Assembly: GCA_030452125.1 (NCBI GenBank)
Contig: JAKDMV010000012.1
Span: forward strand, 1-43,491
Direction: 5' to 3'
From: Micrococcaceae bacterium
GTDB lineage: Bacteria > Actinomycetota > Actinomycetes > Actinomycetales > Micrococcaceae
DNA: 43,491 nucleotides
Numbering within the stretch: the stretch's first letter is position 1; every line of letters starts with the position of its first letter. The notes beneath the pieces are model-generated. The model had not been told where the DNA came from. It searched no databases and saw nothing but the letters and a program-made list of their open reading frames with translations. Below, one piece after another: positions 31,858 to 41,363 of this stretch. The position numbers and the translations under genes were made by a program.

Positions 31858-31958
31858 ACAGTGGGCCCGGGCCAAAGGCATCATCCTCATGGCTGAATCC
31901 GCTTCTCAGCCTTCAGGGGGAGGCACGCTTGCCCCGGCCCGGGGGCGGACCAAGCCGG

Positions 31959-32915
31959 TTAGAACAGGACGCGCGCCAGTTTCTGCCGTGACTTCACGAC
32001 GCGTTCGTCCTGGGCCCCGACGACGGCATAGAGCGAGACCAGCCGGGCCCTGACGCGTTCGCGGTCTTCCGCGGCAGTGCGCCCCACCAGCGATACGAGC
32101 CGGGCGAAGGCATCCTCGACATGGCCGCCGAGGACATCCAGGTCGGCCACGGCGAGCTGTTCGTCGATGCCGTCGGGATGATCGGCGGCCGCCTTGCGGG
32201 CCGAATCCAGGTCGGAGAACGCCGTGCGCTGGAGCAGCTCTACATGCTGTAGCCCGGTCTGGGCCTCGTCGTCGTTGGGTTTCTCGGCCAGGGCCTTGCG
32301 GTAGGCGGTCACGGCCCCGGCATAATCGCCGGCGTCGATGGCGTCCATCGCCTCCTGGTGCAGCGGCGGGACCGGCTGCTCGGCCTCCGGGGCCCCGAAA
32401 GGCGGCACGGTCCCGGTCACCCCGTGCTGGACCCCGAGCTGGAGGAGCTCCTCCAGCAGCGACGCGATCTGCTCGGGGGCCGCATCGCCTTGGAACATGG
32501 GGACGGGCTGTCCATTGAGCAGGGCCACCACGGAGGGGACCTGCTGGACCCTGAAGGCCTGGGCGATCGCCGGTTCGCGGTCGGTATCGACCAACGCCAG
32601 GACGAGGCGTCCGGCATGGCCGTCGATGATCCTGCGGAGTTTTTCATCCAACTGCACCGAGGCCGCGGAGGACCCGGTGCCCAACGAGACCACGACCGGT
32701 GCCGTGTTGGAGACCTGGACCAGCTGGGTGAACTCCTGCTGGTTCACCGCCGCGGTCCACGTCGCCCCCTCGGTGGCCGCCGGTGATGGCCCGGCCGGCG
32801 GGGCCGGCATCTGGGCCGGCCCCGGGGCGGACGCGGCCTGCGGGTCCTGGGCGCCGAGTCCTGACAGATCGACGGCGCCACGGCTGGAAGCTGCTGCTGG
32901 TTCGGTATTGCTCAT
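31959..32915 (-). CDS. Thioredoxin-fold/TPR protein (YbbN/CnoX-like), no CxxC
   Basis: A 318-residue cytosolic protein. After a Pro/Ala-rich N-terminus (about 1-50) comes a thioredoxin-like domain: FTQLVQVSNTAPVVVSLGTGSSAASVQLDEKLRRII, VLALVDTDREPAIAQAFRVQQVPSVVALLNGQPV. The position of the WCGPC active site reads GTGSSAAS, so no redox cysteines are left. A helical tetratricopeptide-like half follows (EAMDAIDAGDYAGAVTAYRKALAEKPNDDEAQTGL onward). In E. coli the YbbN/CnoX homologue works as a chaperone holdase and hands clients to GroEL or DnaK; by domain order this could be similar. The ATG at 32915 is leaderless-type (TAAGGT, 6 nt). Confidence 0.88.
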   Translation of the reverse strand: MSNTEPAAASSRGAVDLSGLGAQDPQAASAPGPAQMPAPPAGPSPAATEGATWTAAVNQQEFTQLVQVSNTAPVVVSLGTGSSAASVQLDEKLRRIIDGHAGRLVLALVDTDREPAIAQAFRVQQVPSVVALLNGQPVPMFQGDAAPEQIASLLEELLQLGVQHGVTGTVPPFGAPEAEQPVPPLHQEAMDAIDAGDYAGAVTAYRKALAEKPNDDEAQTGLQHVELLQRTAFSDLDSARKAAADHPDGIDEQLAVADLDVLGGHVEDAFARLVSLVGRTAAEDRERVRARLVSLYAVVGAQDERVVKSRQKLARVLF

Positions 32916-32921
32916 GCCCCT

Positions 32922-32927
32922 ACCTTA
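32922..32927 (-). promoter_or_regulatory. -10 box, leaderless-type (YbbN-like gene)
   Basis: On the minus strand TAAGGT, 6 nt, then ATG at 32915. It lies just after the end of the upstream membrane-anchored protein gene. Confidence 0.6.
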
Positions 32928-32975
32928 TGGTCTGCCTCGGGTGGGTGCCCAATGGATGGGCGTGGTCCCCGAGGA

Positions 32976-34667
32976 CTACTTCACTTTGGCGGACTGCAGG
33001 ACGATCTCCCCCGCAATCAGGCGGATCTTGTCCTTGCTGTCGGCGCCGGGGATGTAAAAGACGACGGGTTCGGCCGATTTGGTGACCACACCCTTCTTGG
33101 TGCTCTTGGCGTCGGCGAGCTTGGCGCTGGCGTCATCGAGCTTCACCGTGCCGCCCTCTTCCTTCGGGGTGGCCGTCATGGTGCTGTTCAACAGCCCGCT
33201 GACCAGGGCCCCGCCATTGGGGGTGGAGAGCACTTCGAGGGATTTCTGATCGACCTTGTGCTCATACTTGATCTTGGCGTTCTTATTGTCCTTGATCTCC
33301 TTGGCCTGTCCCTCATGGGTGGCCGAGATGAAGGCGCTTTCGGCGAACTGCCCCTTCTTCTTGGACTTGGAATCGCTGAGGTAGGCCGCCAGGTCCTTGG
33401 CGGCCGTGGCCGGAGCGGTCTTCACCGAATCGTCCTTGTTATCCAGGGTCCGCACCGAGGTGTCCCCCACGGCCAGCCCGGGGAACTCCGATCCGGGGAG
33501 CATGGAGACCTCGTTGATGAGTTTGTAGTTCGCGCGGGGGTCCTCCTGCTTGAGCACCAGCACCCGGGGGATCTTCGCGTCCTTGGCCTGCGTGACGATC
33601 ATCGAGGTCCGCGGCCATTTCGTGGTGGTGGTCACTGCTGCCGAACGGACCGGCGCGGCAGCCACGGTCCCGGGGGCGGGGATCTTCAATCCGTCGTTGC
33701 GCTGCGAATAATTTGTCTTGCGCAGGGACAGGGCGTCCCCACCGACCCGGGACTTGAGCTTCTTGGCATCCTGGGCCTTGTCGCCGCTGGAGACGGTATC
33801 CGCCACGGATTCCAGGATCCGGTCCAACTGGTCCTCCTGCAGCACGGCATGGACATCATCGCCGTCCTGGTCCTGCTCCGTGCTGGATGCCGAAGGGGAT
33901 GCGGTGGCGGATCCGGTGGCAGCGGAGGCGGGCAGGGCCGGCACCAGGACCAGGGCGGCCGCGGCGACGACCGTCGCGGTGCGCTGGAGCGTCGAGGCGC
34001 CGCTTCCGGAGCCGGCGGCCGGGGTCGTTGACCCGCCACCGGTCGGTGCCGAGGCCTCCGGGCCCTTGCCTCGTCCGCCGCGTCCAACCAGGACGGAGGC
34101 CAGACCGAAGAGGATCAGCAGTGATCCCACGATGATCAGCGGGATGGAGAACGGTGCGGTGGCGTCGTTCTCCCAGGAAACGGTGATGTCGGTGGGTGCG
34201 GCCTTCGTCCCATCGGTGGCCAGCAGCAGCGACCAGTCGCCCTCGTCGGGTGCGGTCCAGCGGTGGACCATATGTGAATCGGCTGATTCGGAGGCAACCC
34301 AGAGATCGGAGTTCTTGGGGTTCGGGACCTTGGCCTCGCCCTTCGAGTGCTCGGCCGTCAGCGTCATTGCTTCGTCATCGATCCCCGAAATCGTGTTGTG
34401 GGCGGCCTTGCCGACCCAGGCGTCGACGTCGGAACTGCGTCCGAGAGCGGCGGTGAATTCGCCATCGGCTTCGACGGTGACATCGACGGGCCGGTCCTCG
34501 ATCTCCGCGACGCCGGGCTCGACCACGGTCAGCGGGGCGTCCTTCAGCTCGGTCTGCACGGTCGCCGTCACGGTCTCGGGCGGCGCCCAGAAGGTCCGCT
34601 GCCCGATCCCCACCACCAGGGCCAGGGCGCCCAGCAAAATGGAGATCGCAGCAATGAAGATTCGCAC
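32976..34667 (-). CDS. Membrane-anchored surface protein, DUF8094-like C-terminal part
   Basis: A 563-residue protein of unknown function. Segment order: a hydrophobic helix at about 3-22 (IFIAAISILLGALALVVGI), an extracytoplasmic beta-rich region 30-172, a second helix 173-195 (FSIPLIIVGSLLILFGLASVLVG), a basic/Pro-rich linker, a third hydrophobic stretch 229-248 ending PALPASAATG, then a Ser/Thr/Asp-rich linker and a 300-residue soluble domain (DRILESVADTVSSGDKAQDAKKL to the C-terminus). The third stretch looks like an ordinary signal peptide placed mid-protein. The C-terminal domain resembles what I recall as DUF8094. GTG 34667 is chosen because the first helix starts there. It is divergent from the AI-2E transporter gene. 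Confidence 0.7.
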   Translation of the reverse strand: MRIFIAAISILLGALALVVGIGQRTFWAPPETVTATVQTELKDAPLTVVEPGVAEIEDRPVDVTVEADGEFTAALGRSSDVDAWVGKAAHNTISGIDDEAMTLTAEHSKGEAKVPNPKNSDLWVASESADSHMVHRWTAPDEGDWSLLLATDGTKAAPTDITVSWENDATAPFSIPLIIVGSLLILFGLASVLVGRGGRGKGPEASAPTGGGSTTPAAGSGSGASTLQRTATVVAAAALVLVPALPASAATGSATASPSASSTEQDQDGDDVHAVLQEDQLDRILESVADTVSSGDKAQDAKKLKSRVGGDALSLRKTNYSQRNDGLKIPAPGTVAAAPVRSAAVTTTTKWPRTSMIVTQAKDAKIPRVLVLKQEDPRANYKLINEVSMLPGSEFPGLAVGDTSVRTLDNKDDSVKTAPATAAKDLAAYLSDSKSKKKGQFAESAFISATHEGQAKEIKDNKNAKIKYEHKVDQKSLEVLSTPNGGALVSGLLNSTMTATPKEEGGTVKLDDASAKLADAKSTKKGVVTKSAEPVVFYIPGADSKDKIRLIAGEIVLQSAKVK

Positions 34668-34848
34668 GTAATTACACCTAACAAAATGGGGGTCGATGAT
34701 CGGCCTCGGTCGTGGTCGGGCACAGTTGCAGACCGGCCACACTGCAATGATAACGAATCGGTTACCCCGGCGGTTCCCGGCTGTGTCGCGGAGCACGTGA
34801 TGTGGTGGATCCGGACGGCCGAACACCCGCCGCATGACGCCGGAAAGG

Positions 34849-34854
34849 TAGGCT
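34849..34854 (+). promoter_or_regulatory. -10 box, leaderless-type (AI-2E transporter)
   Basis: TAGGCT, 7 nt, then GTG ATG at 34862. The 34668-34861 gap also holds a minus-strand TATCAT (34747-34752), a possible -10 for the divergent gene. Confidence 0.55.
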
Positions 34855-34861
34855 CGGGCTC

Positions 34862-36142
34862 GTGATGAAAGAGAGCAATGCCACCCCGGACGACGGCGAA
34901 CAACTCCCCGGCACCGACCGCGGTGCCTTCGAAGCCGCGAGTGCCGACGTCCCGGCTTCCCCGCGCCCGGCGGAGCCGGCAACCGGGGCCCCGCCGGCGG
35001 GGAAGCCGACGTTGTTGGGCCGGTTCCTGCACGCCACCGGAATCACCCGCCCGCCGGCCGCGCGCCCCGCCGCCGACCCCGAGGCCGAACCGCTCCTCAA
35101 CGTCCCGGGCGGACACCATCCGGTCTTCACCGGGTTCATGTTCAGCGTCGGCGTCGGGCTGGCGCTGCTACTGTATTTCATCCTGACCAATGTCGGCTCC
35201 CTGCTGGTCTGGATCGCCATTGCCTTGTTCATCGCCCTGGGGCTGGATCCGATCGTCAGGTATCTGGAACGCCACCGGGTCCCCCGCCCGGTGGGCGTGC
35301 TGGCGGCGATGCTGTTGTTGGCCGTCATCTTCGGCGGTGCGGTGGGCATCCTCATCCCGACCATCGTCAAGCAGACCACCGCCTTCGTGGAGAAGGCCCC
35401 GGACATCGTCGACAGCTTCCTGAACTCGGATTTCTTCACCACCATCGACGAGCAGTTCCAGGTCCGCGAACGCATCACTCAGGAAGTCGATAAGTTCTTC
35501 CAGAACACCGACGCCCTCGGTGGGGTCTTCGGCGGGGTGATCGGGGTCGGCGGGGTCGTGGCCCAGGGTCTGTTCGGCACACTCATCGTCCTGGTGCTGG
35601 CCATCTACATCCTGGCGGCGTTGCCCGGGTTGAAATCCTGGGCCTACCGCTTGGTCCCGCGGTCCAAGCGCCAGCGCGTGGAGACGCTGTCCGAGCAGAT
35701 CTCCAACAGCGTGGGCAACTACGTGATGGGCCAGGCCATCGTCGCCCTGCTCAACGCCCTGTATGCCTTCATCATCATGACGATCGTCGGGGTCCCCTAT
35801 TCCCTGCTGCTGGCCCTGGTCGTCGTCGTCCTGGCATTCATCCCGCTGGTCGGGGCGGTCATCGCCGGGATCCTGGTCTCGCTGATCGCCCTGACGGTCG
35901 GCTGGGAGACCGCGGTGGTCTATGCGATCTTCTACTTCGGCTACCTGCAGTTCGAGGCCTATTTCATCTCGCCGCGGGTGATGCAACGCACCGTTGCGGT
36001 TCCCGGGGCCGTGGCCGTGATCGCCGTGATCGCCGGCGGGACGCTCATGGGCATCGTCGGTGCCCTGATGGCCATCCCGCTGGCGGCCTCCACGATGCTG
36101 CTGATCCGCGAGGTATTCATGGCCCGGCAGGAACGGCGCTAG
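34862..36142 (+). CDS. AI-2E family transporter (PerM-like)
   Basis: A 426-residue polytopic membrane protein of the AI-2 exporter superfamily. An 80-residue Pro/Ala-rich cytosolic N-terminus precedes the helices. Family blocks are ILTNVGSLLVWIAIALFIALGLDPIVRYLERHRVPRPVGV, the long amphipathic segment KAPDIVDSFLNSDFFTTIDEQF, ISNSVGNYVMGQAIVALLNALYAF, GVPYSLLLALVVVVLAFIPLVGAVIAG and EAYFISPRVMQRTVAVPG. Eight hydrophobic segments can be counted. Some family members act in autoinducer-2 export, others as sodium/proton antiporters, so the substrate is open. The start is GTG 34862 with adjacent ATG 34865. Confidence 0.93.
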   Translation: MMKESNATPDDGEQLPGTDRGAFEAASADVPASPRPAEPATGAPPAGKPTLLGRFLHATGITRPPAARPAADPEAEPLLNVPGGHHPVFTGFMFSVGVGLALLLYFILTNVGSLLVWIAIALFIALGLDPIVRYLERHRVPRPVGVLAAMLLLAVIFGGAVGILIPTIVKQTTAFVEKAPDIVDSFLNSDFFTTIDEQFQVRERITQEVDKFFQNTDALGGVFGGVIGVGGVVAQGLFGTLIVLVLAIYILAALPGLKSWAYRLVPRSKRQRVETLSEQISNSVGNYVMGQAIVALLNALYAFIIMTIVGVPYSLLLALVVVVLAFIPLVGAVIAGILVSLIALTVGWETAVVYAIFYFGYLQFEAYFISPRVMQRTVAVPGAVAVIAVIAGGTLMGIVGALMAIPLAASTMLLIREVFMARQERR

Positions 36143-36178
36143 GACCCCGTCCCGGGGCGGTCCGGTTCCCGGGCCGGA

Positions 36179-36523
36179 TCAGTAGCGGAAGCTGCGGCCG
36201 TTCCAGCATTTGAGATGCCAGTGCCGCCGGGAGGCGGCGGAGGCCTCCTCGCCGCTCCAATGGTCCGCCCGCCACGCGACGATATGCTCGACGCCCGGAT
36301 CGATCGTGCGATGGCATCCCGGGCAGGTGTAGTTCTTCCCGGCCCGGGCCGCAGAGATCCGCCGGACATGCCATTGGCCGTCCGGTGCGCTCTGCACCGA
36401 GGGGATCGACAGCCCCGGGCCCCTGAACCCGTCGTCGTCCTCGCTGCGGCGTCGCTCGGCCTGCGCCCACTTATTGGGGCGGGCCTGGCGCTGCGGGCGA
36501 CGCGGACGGTTGGAGCGGGGCAT
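36179..36523 (-). CDS. Small zinc-binding protein (actinobacterial, unknown)
   Basis: A 114-residue protein. The first 30 residues are Arg/Pro/Gln-rich ([19 protein letters not shown]), then an acidic DDD turn. The C-terminal half holds [18 protein letters not shown]...[12 protein letters not shown], with CxxC plus a further Cys and several His, a likely treble-clef or HNH-like zinc site. Homologues are often labelled ATP/GTP-binding protein, without good evidence in the sequence. The ATG at 36523 has TACGAT 7 nt upstream, which is why I start there and not at 36568. It is transcribed divergently from nucS with only 74 bp between start codons. Confidence 0.8.
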   Translation of the reverse strand: MPRSNRPRRPQRQARPNKWAQAERRRSEDDDGFRGPGLSIPSVQSAPDGQWHVRRISAARAGKNYTCPGCHRTIDPGVEHIVAWRADHWSGEEASAASRRHWHLKCWNGRSFRY

Positions 36524-36530
36524 GTTCGCG

Positions 36531-36536
36531 ATCGTA
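36531..36536 (-). promoter_or_regulatory. -10 box, leaderless-type (zinc-binding protein)
   Basis: On the minus strand TACGAT, 7 nt, then ATG at 36523. It faces away from the nucS box at 36585. Confidence 0.55.
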
Positions 36537-36584
36537 TCGCTTTCCATCGGCGCAGCGGGAATGCCCACCGGGGGGAACGGACGG

Positions 36585-36590
36585 TAGAGT
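36585..36590 (+). promoter_or_regulatory. -10 box, leaderless-type (nucS)
   Basis: TAGAGT, 7 nt, then GTG at 36598, which matches the conserved N-terminus [11 protein letters not shown] of NucS. Confidence 0.65.
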
Positions 36591-36597
36591 GCTGGAT

Positions 36598-37293
36598 GTG
36601 CGTTTAGTGATAGCTCGTTGCTCAGTCGATTACCTGGGCCGTCTGCGTGCCCATCTGCCGTTGGCGACCCGCCTGCTCATGGTCAAGGCCGACGGCTCCG
36701 TCCTCATCCATTCGGACGGCGGTTCCTATAAGCCGCTGAACTGGATGAGCCCGCCGGCGACCATGCACATCGCCCCGGCCGATGAGGATGCCGCAGCCGA
36801 GGGCGTCGTGGAGACTTGGCGCGTCCAGCACTCCAAGGTCGATGACCACCTGGTCATCAGGATCCATGAGGTCCTGCACGATTCCAGCCATGAGCTCGGG
36901 ACCGATCCCGGGCTGATCAAGGACGGGGTCGAAGCAGATCTGCAGCGCCTGCTGGCCGAGCAGATCCATACCCTGGGCGAGGGCTTCAAGCTCGTGCGCC
37001 GCGAATACATGACGGCGATCGGGCCGGTGGACATCCTGGCCCGGGACGCCGAGGGTTCCACCGTGGCGATCGAGCTCAAACGTCGCGGCGATATCGATGG
37101 CGTCGAGCAGCTCACCCGCTATCTGGAGCTGATGAACCGCGATCCGCTGCTGGCCCCGGTCCGGGGGGTCTTCGCTGCCCAGCAGATCAAACCCCAGGCA
37201 CGCACCCTGGCCACCGATCGCGGCATCGAATGCCTGACCCTGGATTACGACGCCATGCGCGGGGTCGACGACAGCGCCTCCCGCCTGTTCTGA
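36598..37293 (+). CDS. nucS: Endonuclease NucS (mismatch-specific)
   Basis: A 231-residue endonuclease that replaces MutS/MutL mismatch repair in many actinobacteria and archaea. It cuts both strands at G-T, G-G and T-T mismatches, with the beta clamp as partner. The N-terminal DNA-binding domain opens [30 protein letters not shown], the segment around [25 protein letters not shown], and the catalytic RecB-like core [31 protein letters not shown] follow. The core supplies the Asp, Glu and Lys of the active site. The GTG start is leaderless-type (TAGAGT, 7 nt). nagA follows 77 bp downstream with its own box. Confidence 0.96.
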   Translation: MRLVIARCSVDYLGRLRAHLPLATRLLMVKADGSVLIHSDGGSYKPLNWMSPPATMHIAPADEDAAAEGVVETWRVQHSKVDDHLVIRIHEVLHDSSHELGTDPGLIKDGVEADLQRLLAEQIHTLGEGFKLVRREYMTAIGPVDILARDAEGSTVAIELKRRGDIDGVEQLTRYLELMNRDPLLAPVRGVFAAQQIKPQARTLATDRGIECLTLDYDAMRGVDDSASRLF

Positions 37294-37358
37294 CCCGCCG
37301 GTCCCCGGCCCGCCGCTTCACCCGGGAAACTCTTCTAGGTCGCCCGCCGGGCAGAAAC

Positions 37359-37364
37359 TATGCT
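37359..37364 (+). promoter_or_regulatory. -10 box, leaderless-type (nagA)
   Basis: TATGCT, 6 nt, then ATG at 37371. This rules out the longer open frame that begins inside the nucS 3' end. Confidence 0.6.
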
Positions 37365-37370
37365 GGGGTC

Positions 37371-38606
37371 ATGACATCCACCGAAGAACCCACCCGGCTG
37401 TCCCTGCGCGGCCGTGCCGTCACCGGAGGCGCCATCCTCGATGACGCCGTGATCGCCTTCGAAGCCGATCGCATCGTCTTCGTCGGCACCCCCGAGGAAT
37501 TCTCCCGGTGGCCGCAGTCCGCCTCCCATCCCGACGTGCAGCTGCCTGCGGGGGCGACCATCATGCCCGGATTGGTCGATGTGCACTGCCATGGAGCCGC
37601 CGGAGGGGACTTCCCCAGCGGGGACGCCGAGGCCGCGGCCCGTTCCATCGAGTTCCTCCATGCCGCCGGGACGACGACGCTGCTCGCCTCGCTGGTCACC
37701 GCCACCCGCGCCGATCTGCTCTCCGCCGCCTCCGTGCTGGCCGATTTCGCCGAACGTGAGCTCATCGCCGGCATCCATTCCGAGGGCCCGTTCCTCTCCA
37801 CGGTGCGCTGCGGCGCCCAGGACCCGTCCCTGCTCTCGGCCCCCGACCCGGCCTTCGTGGACGAACTGGTCGCCGCGGCCCGCGGCCAGCTGCGCACCAT
37901 GACCTACGCCCCCGAGCTGGCCGGTTCCGATGCCCTGGTGGAGCAACTGGTCTCCCACGGGGTCCTGCCCTCGCTGGGACACACCAACGCCGATGCGCCC
38001 ACCGTCACCGCCTCGCTCGATGTGGCCGTGGAGGAACTCTCCTCGGCAGGCTTCGACGGCTATACCGAACGCGCCACCGTGACGCACCTGTTCAACGGCA
38101 TGCCCCCGATGCACCACCGCTCCCCCGGTCCGGTGGCCGCCTGCCTCGAGGCCGCCGCGGCCGGCAAGGTCGTGGTGGAGCTGATCGCCGACGGAGTGCA
38201 TCTGGATCCGGCGATCGTCCGGGCGATGTTCGTCCTGCTCGGCGCCGAATCCATCGTGCTGGTCACCGACTCCATGGCCGCCACTGGTCTGCCCGACGGG
38301 CAGTACACCCTGGGCCCGCAGGACGTGGTGGTCGCCGATGGGGCGGCCCGGCTGGCCGAGGGCAACTCGCTGGCCGGAGGCACCGCCACCATGTTGGACG
38401 TGGTCCGCAGCACCGTCGAGGCGGGGGTTCCGTTGGAGCAGGCAGTGCTTTCGGCCTCCTCGGTCCCCGCCGAACTGGTGGGCCTGACCGACGAGGTCGG
38501 TGCCCTGGGCATCGGTTTCAGCGCCGACGCCGTCATCGTCGACCGGCACTTCAGGCTCCTCCGCGTCTACCGCGACGGGGTCGAGCTGGCGCCCCATCAC
38601 GGGTAA
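37371..38606 (+). CDS. nagA: N-acetylglucosamine-6-phosphate deacetylase
   Basis: A 411-residue amidohydrolase-fold enzyme that removes acetate from GlcNAc-6-phosphate in amino-sugar and peptidoglycan recycling. MPGLVDVHCHGAAGGDF carries the H72-x-H74 metal pair, AGIHSEGPFLS the metal Glu (about E138), SLGHTNADA and THLFNGMPPMHHR further His ligands, and VTDSMAATGLPDG the catalytic Asp. The segment after the Glu reads RCGAQDP, where many family members have KGAHxP; the His is replaced by Gln. The C-terminal part (GALGIGFSADAVIVDRHFRL) is the usual beta-sandwich closure. No nagB or PTS gene is in the window. Confidence 0.95.
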   Translation: MTSTEEPTRLSLRGRAVTGGAILDDAVIAFEADRIVFVGTPEEFSRWPQSASHPDVQLPAGATIMPGLVDVHCHGAAGGDFPSGDAEAAARSIEFLHAAGTTTLLASLVTATRADLLSAASVLADFAERELIAGIHSEGPFLSTVRCGAQDPSLLSAPDPAFVDELVAAARGQLRTMTYAPELAGSDALVEQLVSHGVLPSLGHTNADAPTVTASLDVAVEELSSAGFDGYTERATVTHLFNGMPPMHHRSPGPVAACLEAAAAGKVVVELIADGVHLDPAIVRAMFVLLGAESIVLVTDSMAATGLPDGQYTLGPQDVVVADGAARLAEGNSLAGGTATMLDVVRSTVEAGVPLEQAVLSASSVPAELVGLTDEVGALGIGFSADAVIVDRHFRLLRVYRDGVELAPHHG

Positions 38607-38813
38607 TCACCCGCCACATGGGCTTTTGCCGTTGAATACGCCACATTGATGTGTGATGATCAACTCAGTCTTTGTGTTGGTCATGTACATGCCCGCAAAG
38701 CAGGTTGCGGGTGTGAAGTACCGCCGGCCACGTCGGCATCTTCCCACTTCGGTACCGTCCGGACGCGGCAAGACGCCGTGTGCGGTTAGTTTCACATCAA
38801 TGAGGAGATATAC
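38607..38813 (+). promoter_or_regulatory. Cold-shock gene promoter and leader region
   Basis: This 207-bp stretch before csp has an AT-richer start, a hairpin (CCCGCAA 38692-38698 with TTGCGGG 38705-38711), a GC-rich structured segment and a strong GAGGAG 6 nt before the ATG. A TTGAAT near 38632 could be a -35. Long structured leaders that change fold with temperature are typical of csp genes; the exact transcript start cannot be fixed by eye. Confidence 0.45.
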
Positions 38814-39017
38814 ATGGCGCAGGGCACCGTGAAGTGGTTCAACGCTGAAAAGGGCTTCGGCTTCATCACGCCGGACGAGGCTGACGGCGATGTGTTCGTC
38901 CACTACTCGGAAATCCAGAGCAACGGCTTCCGCACGCTGGAGGAAAACCAGCGGGTCGAGTTCGAGATCGGTCAGGGAGCCAAGGGCCCCCAGGCCACGG
39001 GAGTCACCGGAATCTAG
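38814..39017 (+). CDS. Cold-shock protein (CspA family)
   Basis: A 67-residue single OB-fold cold-shock domain that binds single-stranded RNA and DNA and melts mRNA structure. RNP-1 is KGFGFITPD and RNP-2 is DVFVHYSEI. The opening [17 protein letters not shown] and the ending [10 protein letters not shown] are standard. A strong ribosome binding site (GAGGAG) and a long leader suggest high and regulated expression. It is convergent with DUF2550; the hairpin at 39057-39099 lies between them. The genome may hold several paralogues, so I give no letter. Confidence 0.97.
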   Translation: MAQGTVKWFNAEKGFGFITPDEADGDVFVHYSEIQSNGFRTLEENQRVEFEIGQGAKGPQATGVTGI

Positions 39018-39050
39018 AGGGCCCTCCGGCCGCACCGCCGGGAGTCCACG

Positions 39051-39099
39051 AAAAAAGCCATGGCGCGCATCCCCTCATCCAGGGGGTGCGCGCCATGGC
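39051..39099 (-). terminator. Intrinsic terminator of the atp-DUF2550 transcript
   Basis: An 18-bp stem with one G-T pair (39057-39074 with 39082-39099) and a 7-nt loop, followed on the minus strand by a run of six T. This is the strongest rho-independent terminator in the window. It ends the minus-strand atp operon. On the plus strand it follows csp without a T-run and may still slow polymerase. Confidence 0.9.
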
Positions 39100-39119
39100 C
39101 ATGTCCAGGGGTGGTCGCT

Positions 39120-39551
39120 TCAGCGCCACGTCCCGACCCCGGCCACCGGGCCGGCTTCGATCCAACTGCGCAGGCCCGTATAGGAGCCGTAATCCATCGC
39201 CAACAGGATCGGGATCCCCCCGGCAACCAGATCCACGACGACGGCGCCGGGCTGGACCCTGATGCGTTCCTCACCTTCGGACTCCCGCCACCCGATCAGT
39301 TCCAGCGACGTCCTGGCGTAGCGGTGCAGGGGCACCGGGGTCACCGAGAACAACCGGAGGAATTCCAGGTCGGTCCCCGTATAACGACAAACCCCCATCA
39401 TCCACTTCCCGGAGGTCGTGGAGATGGAGGCGTCGAAAGTCCCCAGGGCGCGCCGCAACTGATGGCGACGCACCCCCATGGCACCCAACATCATCAACAG
39501 CAGGAGCAGGGCCGCAGCCAGGATGATGACGGGAATGCCGATGTCGTTCAA
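39120..39551 (-). CDS. DUF2550 family membrane protein
   Basis: A 143-residue actinobacterial protein. One N-terminal transmembrane helix (IPVIILAAALLLLLMMLGAMGV) is followed by a basic stop-transfer (RRHQLRR). The C-terminal domain, probably cytosolic, carries SGKWMMGVCRYTGTDLEFLRLFSVTPVPLHRYARTSLEL and ends with AMDYGSYTGLRSWIEAGP. Function is unknown. Location directly after atpC is conserved in actinobacteria and suggests co-expression with ATP synthase. The start is TTG at 39551, 7 nt after the atpC stop, with no clear ribosome binding site, so translational coupling is likely. The strong terminator at 39051-39099 follows. Confidence 0.92.
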   Translation of the reverse strand: MNDIGIPVIILAAALLLLLMMLGAMGVRRHQLRRALGTFDASISTTSGKWMMGVCRYTGTDLEFLRLFSVTPVPLHRYARTSLELIGWRESEGEERIRVQPGAVVVDLVAGGIPILLAMDYGSYTGLRSWIEAGPVAGVGTWR

Positions 39552-39558
39552 GGGCGGA

Positions 39559-39843
39559 CTATCGGTTTCCTACCGCGACGGCATCGTCGAGCTGCGCATT
39601 GTCAGCCACGATGACAACCCGGTCATGGTCGACCGAGAAGAAACCGCCGTCGGCCTGGACCGTGAACCGCTCGCCATTGGAGGGCACGATGGCCAACTCA
39701 CCGGCTGCGAGAACCGCCAGGACCGGGCTGTGCCCGGGCATGACGCCGATCTCGCCATCGCTGGTGCGGGCCTTGACCAGTTCCGCTGCCCCGGACCACA
39801 CGAAGTGGTCCGCGGCAACGATTTCGACTTCGAGTTCGGCCAT
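39559..39843 (-). CDS. atpC: F1Fo ATP synthase subunit epsilon
   Basis: A 94-residue epsilon subunit. AELEVEIVAADHFVWSGAAELVKARTSDGEIGVMPGHSPVLAVL is the N-terminal beta-sandwich with its GEIGVMPGHSP signature, and ERFTVQADGGFFSVDHDRVVIVADNAQL completes it. The C-terminal two-helix regulatory region of E. coli epsilon (about 50 residues, ATPase inhibition) is absent, as in many actinobacterial epsilons, so this form probably cannot inhibit the rotor that way. The ATG at 39843 lies 2 nt after the atpD stop. Confidence 0.95.
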   Translation of the reverse strand: MAELEVEIVAADHFVWSGAAELVKARTSDGEIGVMPGHSPVLAVLAAGELAIVPSNGERFTVQADGGFFSVDHDRVVIVADNAQLDDAVAVGNR

Positions 39844-39845
39844 GG

Positions 39846-41363
<1,518 letters not shown>

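Noticed and set aside
37335-38600. 421-codon open frame on the minus strand
   Set aside because: Antisense shadow of nagA; Gly/His/Arg-rich composition typical of a wrong frame.
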